Shown here piece by piece: positions 1 through 11,243 of a stretch of 64,000 nt of DNA. Both the position numbers and the translations under genes were made by a program. Location of the stretch: NCBI GenBank assembly GCA_963920635.1, contig OY987299.1:133173373-133237372 (forward strand). Reading direction: 5' to 3'. The notes under the pieces are model-generated. The model worked only from the letters and a program-made list of their open reading frames with translations. It did no database searches and was not told the origin of the DNA. The number at the start of each line of letters is the position of its first letter. Within the stretch, counting starts at the first letter, position 1. The DNA is from Pseudeuparius sepicola (taxonomy: Eukaryota; Arthropoda; Insecta; Coleoptera; Anthribidae).

Positions 1-892
1 CTACTTGCGCTGTTTTTGATCACGCTTTTACGCGTAACTTTTTGGTCCTGCAGGTCCATTATTTTAGTGCATCTTTTCATTCCGCAAGAAAAAGGTACTC
101 TTGTTTCATAACGATTAAATCAACCGTTTGCTTTGAAATTGCCAAAATGTTCTCCAAAACACCTGTTGACTTCAATATTCGAAACATAAAATTTTCACCT
201 ACCACCTTCAAGTGTTACCGATCAACTGTACCATTTAAACTGAGAAAAAAATCCCTATGAATCATGTACCAAAAATTATTCGCTTTCAAAATGGAAAGGA
301 TTGAATTTGACAAAATTTGGACACTCCATTTCAAGAAAACCAATGGTGTTTTGACCAATGCCCATTTGGCATTTTTTTCATCATTTTGAATGTACAGTTG
401 ATCTGTAACATTTGAAAGCAGTAGGTGAAAATTTTATGTTTCGAATATTGGAATCAACAGGTGTTTTGGAGAACGTTTTGGCAATTTCAAAGCAAACGGT
501 TGATTTAATCGTTATGAAACAAGAGTACCTTTTTCTTGCAGAATGAAAAGATGCACTAAAATGATGGACCTGCAGGATCAAAAAGATAACCTCAAAAAAG
601 TTACGCGTAAAAGCGTGATCAAAAAACAGCGCAAGTGGCGCCCTCTGGAGATACGGTGAAATTGACATTTTCAGCTTATTCTCCATCCCCAAAAACATAG
701 CAGTGCCAAATTTCAGTTCAGCAGCTTGATTATTTCGGGAGATGTAGCCAAAATTCAATTTAAAAAAATGAACTTCAACCTGTATCTCAAAAGTTAGGAC
801 GTTTACGACATACGTTCATATGAAGTTTTTTTCTTAAAGTGGGCCAAAGAATTACCCCCTTCCGTATGTACATGATATTTAGGAACACCCTG
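1..892. repeat. Foldback repeat, left end outside the window
   Basis: Bases 1-260 and about 390-640 are inverted copies of each other around a centre near 320. The right side runs on to CACCCTG at 886-892, the end type seen on other foldbacks here. Part of the interior (about 245-400) reappears at 58500-58640. The open frames in both arms are mirror copies and are not genes. Confidence 0.75.
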
Positions 893-896
893 TATA

Positions 897-2065
897 CAGG
901 GTGTAACTAAACTGATGGTCAAAAATGAAACCACGTATTCTTGGAGTCAAAATAAGGGCACTTCTTCATATATTTTTTTCTCCTACGGGCCATAGTTTTT
1001 TCAAAGCAAAGATATTTTCTTCAAACGTGGCGTGTCACATGAGCAGATGAGCCGTCAAACTTAAGGTTTACATGAAGCTTCTGAGGCTCCCAGTTGCGGA
1101 GATACAGGGTGTTAGTAAAATTAATTAGTTCAGAAAACTATGAATACCTTGTAAAATCGCATTTTTTAAAGTTGTTTTGAGTGGTGAATAGAATGGTTAA
1201 CAAAAAGTATCTCTTAGTATTTTTTCATATTCGCAGCCGTTTCTTAATTATTTTTAAAGAACGACAACGCTGCAATGAACAATAGTCACTTTAAGAATAA
1301 ATCTAGCAATCTATGGATGTCAATTAAACTTGATTTAACAAAATACAAAAGCAAAAACGATAATAAAATAAACGTATTGCTATTAGAAAATTAAATTATT
1401 AAATGTTCGAAATGACCGCCGTCTCTTTGAATACACGCAACAATGCGTTTCCGCATGTTTATTATTGCCATTGGCAAGTCCATAGCAAAAGTGCATATCA
1501 GTCAATTCTTCAAATGAAAATATAATTTTTCAAAATATCGATACTAAAGTGCAAAGTTGGCAGCCAAATGATTCAAATAATGCCAAGTTTAATTGACATC
1601 CACAGATTGTTAGATTTATTTTTAAAATAACTTGTTTATCGCAGCATTGCCGTTCTTTGAAAATAATTAAAAAACGGCTGAGAATATGAAAAAATACTAA
1701 AAGATACTTTTTGTTAACCATTGAATTTACCATTCAAAACAAATTAAAAGAATGCGATTATATTCATATTTTTCTGAACTAATTAATTTTAATAACACCC
1801 TGTATCTCCGCAACTGGGGGCCTCACAAGCTTCATATTAACCTTAAATTTGACAACTCATCCGCTCATGTGACACGCCAAGTTTGAAGAAAATATCTCGT
1901 ATACTTCTAGAGATACTAAGAAATATGTGTATTTTTCTCTAAATTTCTACGCTCTGTATAAAAAAACTATGGCCCGTAGGAGAAAAAAATATATGAAGAA
2001 GTGCCCTTATTTTGACTCCAAGAATACGTGGTTTAATTTTTGACCATCAGTTCAGTTACACCCTG
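897..2065. mobile_element. Foldback mariner-like non-autonomous element
   Basis: It starts CAGGGTGTAACT and ends with the inverse AGTTACACCCTG. TA occurs on both sides (895-896 and 2066-2067), the target duplication of Tc1/mariner elements. The arms are long and imperfect, with insertions in the right arm near 1900-1960. No transposase is present. Confidence 0.82.
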
Positions 2066-2067
2066 TA

Positions 2068-2502
2068 TATCGACAAATTTAATCAACTATTTTTATAGAT
2101 TTTTTTGGCGTAGAATCGAATGAAATAATTAGTTTTTTGGTAGCGATAATAGTTTTTGAGATATGAACCAAAGTTATATATTTCCATAGTTCATATCTCA
2201 AAAACTATTAACGCTACCAAAAAAACTAATTGTTCCATTCGATTCTACGCCAAAAATCTATAAAAAATAGTTGATTAAATTTGTCGACATATAGTTGTAT
2301 AAGTTGTAGCCAGGAGAGAGGTTTCCAAAAAATCGAAAATTTCAGTCCTGTGCCAATGCGCGGAAACTATAAAACTTATCTAAAATCTGATTGGTCCACC
2401 AAATTCCTCTCAAAAAAGTAGTACAGTGACGTGAAAACCGCAACCCTCTAGCTTTAATAATAACCGAGATTTTTGAGAAAAACACCCAAAAACACCCTGT
2501 AC
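2068..2502. repeat. Short palindrome followed by a single CACCCTG end
   Basis: Bases 2068-2289 form a palindrome with arms of about 105 bases (left arm begins ATCGACAAATTTAATCAACT). Unique AT-rich sequence follows and ends AACACCCTGTA near 2491-2501, so this may be a rearranged member of the same foldback class. Confidence 0.6.
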
Positions 2503-2517
2503 ATGAATTCGGATATA

Positions 2518-3325
2518 CAGGAAGATGATTTTTTTAGGGCTACCACCGCGATTTTCTCGCTCATTTTACGGCCTACAAAAAAAAACGTAAGAAACAAAAA
2601 TGTGGCAATTTTGGACAGCTAAGTGGTGCTGCAAAATAAATCGGCATCCATGGCCAACTTGTCGCGCAATATTAAAAAAAAACTCAAATTGAGCAAAATT
2701 ATTAATGGCCGTGGAATGTTTATTTTAAGAGACAGAGAAAAACTTTTATATTGAAAATTGATGGCACTAAAAAGCTTTATGCAAAAGGGTACCTACTCAG
2801 ATAGTTTCAGAAAATTACACAGGGTCTTGAGGCTATGATTTTTTTTGTTTATTTCTTATTAAGCGATTTTCTCGCTTATTTTGGGCCGCACAGAAAATAT
2901 GTAAGAAAACAAAATATGGCAATTTTGGTCAGCGAGGCGACATTAAAAAAGAAATGGGCCTTCATACCCCACTTTTCGCGGTGTACTAAAAAAAAATAAA
3001 ATCGACAAAAATTTTCATGGTCTCTTCGAAGACCCTGTGTAATTTGCTGAAACTATCTGAGCACCTGGGTGGATAAAGCTTCTCAGTGCCATCAATTTTC
3101 AACATAAAATTTTCCTCTGTCTTAAAATAAACATTCCACGGAGATTAATCGTTTTGCTCAATTTGAGGTTTTTTTAATAATGCGCGACAAGTTGGCCATG
3201 GATGCCGATTTCTTTTGCAGCACCACTTAGCTGTCCAAAATTGCCACATTTTTGTTTCATACATTTTTTGTAGACCGCAAAATGAGCGAGAAAATCGCGG
3301 TGGTAGACCTAAAAAAATTATCCTG
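2518..3325. mobile_element. Foldback mariner-like element
   Basis: The left end CAGGAAGATGATTTTTTTAG is matched by the inverse of CCTAAAAAAATTATCCTG at the right end. TA flanks the right end, and a TA lies next to the left. The arms include the inverted block GCGATTTTCTCGCTCATTTT. The 74-codon frame on the minus strand (3145-3369) is part of the arm and is not a gene. Confidence 0.72.
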
Positions 3326-3882
3326 TATAAGAAACTGCGTTGTTGGCTCAACAATACTTGACAGCCCAAATAACATTTTTTGTTTTATAAGTGTCGCGGA
3401 GAAGCAACCGTTACTAATATTATAAAACTAGAAGCCACTTGCGAGAACTTTCCCGTTACAATTAAGAAACCCTTACATGCCTTAAATCAACCAATTTATA
3501 ACTGCGTCCTTAGTTCTTCTGGTTACTTAAGTTTCTTCTCAAGCGCTTTTGGACACCCTTAAAAAGTTTATCTTTTATCCGTACTGCGCATGTCTTACAG
3601 TATATTACTTGTCTCTGTTTATTCCATTGTGATATTAAAGAATTTCATCTTTATCGTTTGAAACGAATTGCACAGTTCGTTTTCTCAAAGTTAGCATATC
3701 ATGTTTTGTTTCTTTAAATCATCCATGTTTGCTATTTTGATCAAAGAAAAACAAGACTAGATCTCAGGAGAACAGTAAATTCGCGTGCAACTTTTTCTGC
3801 ATCGGGTGAAATTGGATTTTACCTCCAGAAAATTCACGGGCTATACAAATATAATGTGTTAACAAATTTTTGATGGACTTAC
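3326..3882. other. No gene or clear repeat seen
   Basis: AT-rich sequence with one 60-codon open frame (3380-3562) that lacks recognisable motifs or splice context. Nothing is supported here. Confidence 0.5.
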
Positions 3883-4336
3883 ACTCTATTCAAACTAAAT
3901 GCAAGTGGCGCGTAAACATTTACACGATGGAAGCACGTGAACAATTCTGAGGGCTAATACGAGGCAGGGCCGCATTAAGGACGATCTCTATGAATTTTAT
4001 AATATAATATATTAAAATAATATATGCCCCAGTATTAAGAACTTTAAAAACAAACTTTTATGGCACACCTAGTCATTCAGTTACCGGCAAATTTTTACTA
4101 TTAACACAAATCGTAGCTCCAACAATTAATAAACAGCGAAAGAATTATATCGAGGAAAAATAAAGGTCCACTTGCAACTTAATACACCTCTGTAAGAAAC
4201 ACAAACTCGCTGCACTCGACCGCCGGGCCACACTTTATTGCCGGCTGGCCAATAGCAAGCCGATCACGTGCGTATCACGCTCTAGCCATGCAACAACTTG
4301 TGTTTATGTTTCACTTGCGTTTAGTTTGAATAGGGT
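3883..4336. mobile_element. MITE with about 24-bp inverted ends
   Basis: The left end reads CTATTCAAACTAAATGCAAG and the right end is its inverse with one change (CTTGCGTTTAGTTTGAATAG). The 454-bp interior has no open frame of note. The target duplication was not resolved. Confidence 0.7.
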
Positions 4337-4499
4337 TTAGTAATTTTCGATTTTTATTTATTTTAATTAAATAGCTATAAATATGATACATAATGGCTAA
4401 TTCATAAGTTTATGTTGAGAAAAGTAACGAAATATATCATAAAATAAGCTTGTAGTTAATTTTCCATGATGAATTTAAATCTAACCTATAACAGTAAAA

Positions 4500-5490
4500 A
4501 GCTTAAAATGGCAGCCATTAATCTTTGGTGATAGATTTCACCATAGGTTTTATAATGTACCCCACAACTGTTATAAAAATGTGGTTGTTGAAAGTTACAT
4601 AGTAAGAACTTTAGGTAACTCTAATCACCAATTTTAGTGACACCTGGAAACCTAAGAGTTCGAGGGATACTTTAATAAAACTAAAAGTAAATTTTGCAAC
4701 TATTGATAATACAGGTAACCCTTACATCACCCAGAGTAGCACGCGCACGCGCATATTCTGTAAAAACGAATATATAACATAACCTCTAATTTAGTTTTAC
4801 TATCCGCATCAGAAATATTATTAATAATTGTGATTAGGTATTGTCTGTGTGTTTTACGAACAAAATGTCATTTGAAATTGTAGCGCATGGGCAAATTGCA
4901 GAAAGAAGTGGAAATTCAGACAAAGATACCAGTAATAAAGGCGAATTAGGGAAGAAAATATAAGTGACAGTGAATAAAATGAATAACCATTATTCAACGC
5001 CTGTTTTGTATTTTTATTTACCTGCTTATTGTTATTTTATTTTACTGTATAAGTTTTTGAAGTTCTGTTCTGTTATTTTATCGAAATATTTTTTTTCGGT
5101 TGCATAAGGGGATTGATATTACTTGAAGTTTTTTATGATTTTGAGAAGACCATTATAGAACTATAGCTCTTAGAAAGTTATATAGCAGTCTCTTAATTTC
5201 CCCGAAGGAACAAACAGGTGTTTAGACTTACCTCTATAAAACCTAGCCCTACAGGTTTTATAAAGTAGTTTCCAAGACCATTATTATAACTCGGTTATAA
5301 AACTTTTGGTAACAGGAACTCGAGGTTTTATTAAAAAGGTTACAAACAATAGTTCGTGACCTTATTATAAACCTATCAGTAACCGGTCCTCTAGAAGACA
5401 CTTATAAAACTTTAGAAACCTTTAGTTGTTTTTATTACTATTAAAAAGCTGTTATAAAACTAATGGTTACTAAAGATAATCGAAAATGTT
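4500..5490. repeat. Degenerate repeat rich in GGTTTTATAA / TTATAAAAC motifs
   Basis: Both flanks (about 4540-4680 and 5180-5475) hold many copies of a GTTTTATAA-type motif in both orientations. Imperfect inverted ends surround a more unique core (4740-5110). This looks like a decayed transposon whose subterminal repeats remain. Confidence 0.5.
4865..4963 (+). CDS. Small ORF, 32 codons, inside the degenerate repeat
   Basis: The ATG at 4865 follows a stretch that resembles a 5' leader. The frame begins MSFEIVAHGQIAERSGNSDK and closes at TAA 4961-4963, with AATAAAATGAATAA just downstream. It may be the remaining 5' end of a transposase joined to its 3' end by internal deletion. No family is recognised. 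Confidence 0.3.
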   Translation: MSFEIVAHGQIAERSGNSDKDTSNKGELGKKI

Positions 5491-5699
5491 ACTTGAAAGG
5501 CTACTTGGCAAGAATTAGCTCTCAACTTTGACTTTCTTTTACTCAATGAGCTAATACACTGTCTCCTGTATTTGCTGTACCTATTGTCAGTGTCCCTCAT
5601 CGGTTAACTAGATTATCTATAAACAAGGGTTTTAGTTTAGCACAAACAGATCGCAAACAGATACACATTGCCTTTTCATAATATTCGCACAACAATATC

Positions 5700-6030
5700 A
5701 GTTAGAGCAGCGTAAGTTAATACGCGCACTTTTCATGATCGAGTCACAGGACCCGGTGAGCCCCCAAGCGCTGTTGCCAGTTCTCTTAGTTCATGACTCG
5801 GTAATTTGAGTCCACCTTGTAAGCTTGAGCGTCTCGAGGACGAAAGGCGTGAATTAAAAGTGCGGAAGAAGCACGATCTCGTCCAGCCTTGCGCCGCTCC
5901 TCGAAAAATATAATGGAGGCGGAGATTGCCCGTTGGCCCGAGGCGGTACAGCTTCAGGAGGGTATTAATGTGTCCCGGGTGACGTCACCGGAGGAAGCGC
6001 CTCCGACATAATGCCGTTGTCTGTGTATCG
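5700..6030. promoter_or_regulatory. GC-rich island with a CRE-like palindrome
   Basis: The segment is clearly more GC- and CpG-rich than its surroundings. It contains the 12-bp palindrome GGTGACGTCACC at 5978-5989, which includes the full CRE core TGACGTCA. It could be a promoter or non-coding exon of the gene, or transposon-derived: the downstream words CCGTT.TCTGTGTATCGTG recur at about 28545-28562 inside a hAT element. No coding frame is convincing. Confidence 0.4.
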
Positions 6031-6117
6031 TGATTAATAGGGGATTTGAAAAATATAGGACGGGCTCTATATGGGGAAATACTTGATCGTTTTTATTTTT
6101 TTAACATCCAGTCTTTA

Positions 6118-6775
6118 TAGGTATAGATGAAAAGGGAAAGAAGTGTATTTCCGTGCAAATAATTTAATTAAAAATCATGGTAAAGCGCTTTCGGCTGTTA
6201 AGCCATCCTCAGTACCACTTGTCAAGTGTGTACAGGAAAATTGGAGCATAAAGCATTATACAACAGTAAAAACCCATAAAATAGAAGGTCACACCAAGTC
6301 ACATTTTAAATACTTTAAAATACTAACAAATTATACAACTGTGGGCAGCCAAGCTACCCAAATTATTTAAACAAAAGACCAGCCGAAGTGCCAAATGCAT
6401 CGTGCACCTTCCACGATGCACCTTCCACGATGCACCTTCCACGATGCACCTTCCACGATGCACCTTCCACGATGCACCTTCCACGATGCACCTTCCACGA
6501 TGCATTTGGCACTTCGGCTGGTCTTTTGTTTAAATAATTTGGGTAGCTTGGCTGCCCACAGTTGTATAATTTGTTAGTATTTTAAAGTTTTTAAAATGTG
6601 ACTTGGTGTGACCTTCTATTTTATGGGTTTTTACTGTTGTATAATGCTTTATGCTCCAATTTTCCTGTACACACTTGACAAGTGGTACTGAGGATGGCTT
6701 AACAGCCGAAAGCGCTTTACCATGATTTTTAATTAAATTATTTGCACGGAAATACACTTATTTCCCTTTTCATCT
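6118..6775. mobile_element. Near-perfect palindrome with a tandem-repeat centre
   Basis: The arms are nearly identical for about 280 bases and are symmetric around 6450. Both arms carry the same 75-codon frame (6143-6370 on + and 6530-6757 on -), which is a mirror artefact. The centre is an array of a 14-bp unit. No transposase is present. Confidence 0.8.
6401..6504. repeat. Tandem array of a 14-bp unit (CGATGCACCTTCCA)
   Basis: About 7.4 head-to-tail copies fill the centre of the palindrome between arms that end TGCATCG and CGATGCA. Because 14 is not a multiple of 3, the array stays open in several frames and yields spurious peptides. Confidence 0.95.
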
Positions 6776-7487
6776 ATATATACGTGCACACAGCCCCGCA
6801 CTCCTTTGTTTTTTATAGGTATAGTCCAAAGCACGAAAGAAAACGTTTCTAAAGAATGCGGGCAGCGTTGCGAGATTTCCTATACGAGTAGTCGTTATTT
6901 ATTGGCGAATACAAGTTTTATCATATTGAAGCCGAATTTCTGAACTCTGTTATACCAAAAAAATATAGCTCGCATCACGGGACCACTTACCCATTTTTGT
7001 TTATCATTTATTTTTAACGCGGTGTGATAAAACACCTATTATATTTTTTTCAGCATCGTCGCGTCTACCATCGCCTTTGAAATACGGCAACACAACACTT
7101 CTGTGAAGGAGTCGGCTGACAAAACCAGTTAGCCAACGCGTTTTGTGCCTGTTTCTATAGTACGTAAAGTTAACTGCGTATTTGGTCTATCACACAGACC
7201 TCATTTTTTAGGCCGCTGGCAAGTTTTTTCCGCCGGCTCAGAGAGCTCAGTGGCTTTTCGTATGTTCGGGAGTTAACGTGTGCAAAATGAGTTAACAGAG
7301 AAGAACGTTGCAAAATATTAACAAAATATTAAAGTAATACCAATTTAATATTATTTGATAAAATTGCACATGCATTCGTAGAAATAAAGTTCGCATAAAT
7401 TATGCCTAACCATTCCCAAAATAAGGAAATCTACATTTTGAATGATTAAATAACATCTAATTATTTATAACCATTCCAAATTTAAGA

Positions 7488-7806
7488 GGGGGTTGCCAAC
7501 AGAGAAAGTGAGGTTAGATTTCGTATCTTTTTAAGTTGTATAGCATAAAATCTAATAACATTTTACCTGGCAAAAATTTAGTACAAACATTTCATAAGAT
7601 CTTATAAGCAGTGTTTTGTTTTATAGGTTATGAAAACCTTGGGGAAAACAATAATTCCAGTGCATACGCTTTTAAGATCATATGATTAAAATGAAGACAG
7701 ATATATTTGTACTACATTTTTGCCAGGTAAAATGTTATTAGATTTTATGCTATACAACATAAAAAATACGAAATCTAACCTCACTCTCTCTGTAGGCAAC
7801 CCCCCC
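7488..7806. mobile_element. Palindromic MITE, family copy 1
   Basis: It starts TTAAGAGGGGGTTGCCAACA and ends with the inverse (GGCAACCCCCCCTTA). The arms contain ATTTTACCTGGCAAAAATTT. A second, right-truncated copy lies at 21133-21413. Confidence 0.8.
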
Positions 7807-8523
7807 TTAATTCACGGTAGCTTTCAAATATATATGAGCCTTTCCCAACAAAGTGTAATCAATAACTATTTTATCAATTGCCAAATGCATTAAGCTATTC
7901 GACGGTCGTGGAAAATTTATTTTTTCAACCGAACAGAAATATCGATGAGCATTCAGCACATTGCGCGTCGGTGTGAACAATACGTACACCTGAAAAATCT
8001 AAAGCGCGGAAAATCCGGAGTCAAATAAAAACGGAAAATAATACGTACCTCAGATCTGCCCACAAAATAGCGTGAAAATGGCTTTGTAAATATCGCGCGA
8101 CACACATATCGCTTTGGAAAACGGGAAAAATCACTTTCACTGGTTTTCTAGTAGAGTTGACTTTTACAGTGACATATACACTGCGAATAGACGAATCAAC
8201 TGAAAATTTGGCCTTGAAAAAAAGATACGGAAGTTCGGCTTTGAATAACTATCTATTTATTTTGACACAACGCACACTTTCTGCATCCCATTGTATACAA
8301 AATCAGTCACTATATCCTAAATGCTAATAAACATATTTAAATTAACAAAGAAAAACACGAAAAATACACACTTAAATAATCAGAGAAAATTAAACACTGG
8401 GGTGAAAACCACAAACAATGCAGAGAGATTGAATGCAGGGGCGGATGGCGCCGAACCGCGGCGTTGCCATGTTGGGCGATTTGAAGTGTCTGTTGAGGAT
8501 TTTATTAAAGCGATAATTAGCAT
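7807..8523. other. No gene recognised
   Basis: AT-rich sequence. Two open frames (7807-7989 on -, 8321-8530 on +) show no motif and end in neighbouring repeats. They are not called. Confidence 0.5.
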
Positions 8524-9479
8524 AACGTAAACTTACCAATGCCTGACACCTTAAGGATAGATTTATCAAATTTTAATTTATAAAAATCAATTTGGCGCGT
8601 TTGTTGGTGATTCTTAATATGGAGTAAGTAGGAGACACATCACTGGAAATAATTACCAACAGCCCAAATCAAATCTGCAATATATTTTTTATAAACAATA
8701 TTTTAAAATTTATATTTTTTTATCCAGTAGCTGACATAGTGACTTTTGACTAGACCCTTAACCTGAATCTGATAAGCCCAAAACCAGACACCCTATAAAA
8801 ATTGTCACAGCAATTTTGAAAAAGGAAAACAGAAGTGATTATTCCATGTAGAAGTTGTTAAAACCTATTTTGTTTCAGCAAAGATAAGAAACTTGTTTTA
8901 GGTTCAACTATTTATTTGATAAGTTGTCGTGGTTGCATAAAATATAGAACTGAAAAGATTTCAGTTCAAACTTCTTAATTAGCGTTTGAATAACCTGGTA
9001 CGACGAAGAAAACTCTCTGGTTAACCAACTACGAAGACTCTTAAAAAAAAAAACTCCTCACAGGATCCTCTTCACATAGAACGAGCTCCCGCCTTTTTTT
9101 TCCTCGTGCTGATGTCTGGACTCTGGACACACCGTGGCAAACTACTCCTCACGGCATCTCCTTCATGCAGGAAGGACGAGTTCACACAATTTTTTCCTGC
9201 TGATCTCTTGACACCCCGACATCTCTTCTTTTTTTTTCAAAACCAACAGTCTAAACACCCGTCATTACCACATCACGAGTGATTACATGTGTGCACATCA
9301 AAGTGTTTATTTATTCGTACATTCTCATTTCTGGAGCATATAGTAAGTTATTCTTAAGTAGAAAACTTTGGGTTTCCAATTTTGGAAATTGTGATTTGTT
9401 CATATGTCACATTAAAAATAATGTTTGCTTTTATTTACCAATTTCTCTTATTTTTCTATGATAATATTGACTGTCGTAA

Positions 9480-9970
9480 ATGTATTCCCATTCCCAATGT
9501 AATTATTTCATGACCTTCTATGATTTTTTAAAATAGAAAATTTTAAAGAAACTTTGTTATAAAGAAAACTTGTTCAGAATAAAAAACTTACTAGACTTGC
9601 AAAATTTTAAAAGTCTAGGCCTACTTTGATCTTTAGCTTTTTCGCCTTTTTCTCCCATTTTTTTCTCAGAAATGTGTCTTTTCTGGAGCTTTCACGTCAA
9701 AATATTATTAAGGAAACTTGATTATCGTGAAAAAATAAAATTTTGACGTGAAAGCTCCAGAAAGGACACTTTTTTAAGAAAAAAAGTGGGAGACAAATAT
9801 AAAAATCAAAGTAGGCCTATACTATTGAAATTTTGCGAATCCACTCAGTTTTTCATTCTGAGCAAGTTTCCTTAATAATATTTTGTCCTAAAAAAATTCC
9901 TAATGGGGTTTCTTGAAAATTTGCTATTTTAAAAAATCATAGCTGCGGCCATGAAATAATTACCCCATCC
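9480..9970. mobile_element. Foldback repeat nested in the 2.7 kb transposon
   Basis: The arms are imperfect inverted copies: CTTTCACGTCAAAATATTAT opposes the AAAATTTTGACGTGAAAG side around 9735, and the outer parts AATTATTTCATG and CATGAAATAATT also match. No coding potential. Confidence 0.7.
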
Positions 9971-10796
9971 AAATACCACCGCCTATGAGATACTCTCCCT
10001 TGGGACTACCAACAAAAAAATAGACGCCATTTGTTTTCCTTGCCCTTCATATATTTCTAAGTTGTCCAGTATCAAATTGGGACACACTGTAGAGTCGTTT
10101 TTAACTATACATCTTTGAACTTATTTTTTTATTTTAAAGATCCTAATAGTAGTTATTGGTCATGTTCAGCACTTTCGACAAGAAGAAGACATGGCTCAGA
10201 ATCGTTGAGTGACAAATCTATACATGCTTTGATGCTCTTGAAGACAGTACTACGTACGAGGTCTACCATAGTCAGTGCCAAATGTGACCAATAGCTGACG
10301 TATTGTATAGCCGATGGCTGACAGAGGTGTCAGGCATTGGAAATATTTAACCCATTGACGAGAAATTTGTATACCATTATAAGGTTTATTGTTAGCGACT
10401 TTAGAGATCATTTTTGCATGACTTGTTATTTTTCCAGTGGCTGACACCCATGTCAGGCATTGGCTTAGCATAAAGATAACATAAGCCAATAGCTGACACC
10501 CCAATCACAATCAAAATCTTGAAATATGTAGTTCTAAATTATTATCTTACCTTGTTTGCTTAGAAGTATAAGCCACAAAAATTAAGACAGTTGAAAAATC
10601 TACACTAAAAACACGTAATTACACACTATTTTTTACAACGCTGAACTAAACAATTTCGATAAGAAACCACAATGAATATAACCTCTATAAATTAACAAGT
10701 CAATAAAAACAGAGAAGCCAAGATAACTAACTTGGGAGCATACATAACTCATAACTGTGACTTCTACCAACATAAATATTTCAATAGTATGTATCA

Positions 10797-11147
10797 ATGA
10801 ATAAAGAACCCCAGGAAGGAGCCAAAGCTCTATGGGCATTATAAAATACGTGAGACGGAAATCGCCCTGTATGAATTTTGACAAAATATTTTTATATTTG
10901 ACAGTTGTCACGGTGGTTTGTGCTATTAGATATTTGTGTAGTTCTTCGATAAGTACTTTTTGGAGATCTATTATGGTTAGCTGTGTAGCCTGCGACTACT
11001 CCGTGACTACCAGAACAAAATGTTTGGGGGATAACATTCTATCGGTAAGTACTTTTGTAAACCGGAAACGGCATGCAGCCATATGCAGAGACTGTCCCGG
11101 TCGAGCGTTAAGCCCAAATTTGCTCCTTCCTGGGGTTCTTTATTCAT
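10797..11147. mobile_element. MITE with 26-bp inverted ends
   Basis: The left end ATGAATAAAGAACCCCAGGA is the exact inverse of the right end (TCCTGGGGTTCTTTATTCAT), continuing GGAGC on both. It lies near the right end of the 2.7 kb transposon. The open frames crossing it (10633-10911 on -, 10832-11149 on +) are not genes. Confidence 0.78.
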
Positions 11148-11243
11148 AGGTATGGATTTATATCTGCTCATTAGCTTATTTTTCAATTAAATAAAACATG
11201 TGTCAGGTTTAGGCAATGTGTCAGGCACTGGTACGTTTACGTT

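Larger units (their letters stand above)
8524..11243. mobile_element. 2.7 kb DNA transposon with subterminal motif arrays
   Basis: The left end AACGTAAACTTACCAATGCC and the inverse of the right end (AACGTAAACGTACCAGTGCC) match with two differences. Ten sites related to CCAATGCCTGACA occur inside: + strand at 8536, 8724, 10288, 10311, 10434 and 10486; - strand at 10328, 10451, 11201 and 11219. Such arrays are typical transposase-binding regions. No transposase gene is visible, and the flanking duplication is unclear. Two younger repeats are nested inside. Confidence 0.68.

Noticed and set aside
6401..6504. Possible CRISPR-like array
   Set aside because: Units are contiguous with no spacers, in a eukaryotic palindrome.
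6395..6577. Repetitive MHLPRCTFHD-type peptide, and its antisense version
   Set aside because: Translation of a 14-bp tandem repeat, open by arithmetic and not by selection.
6143..6757. Two identical 75-codon frames on opposite strands
   Set aside because: They are mirror images in the two arms of a palindrome and show no domain.
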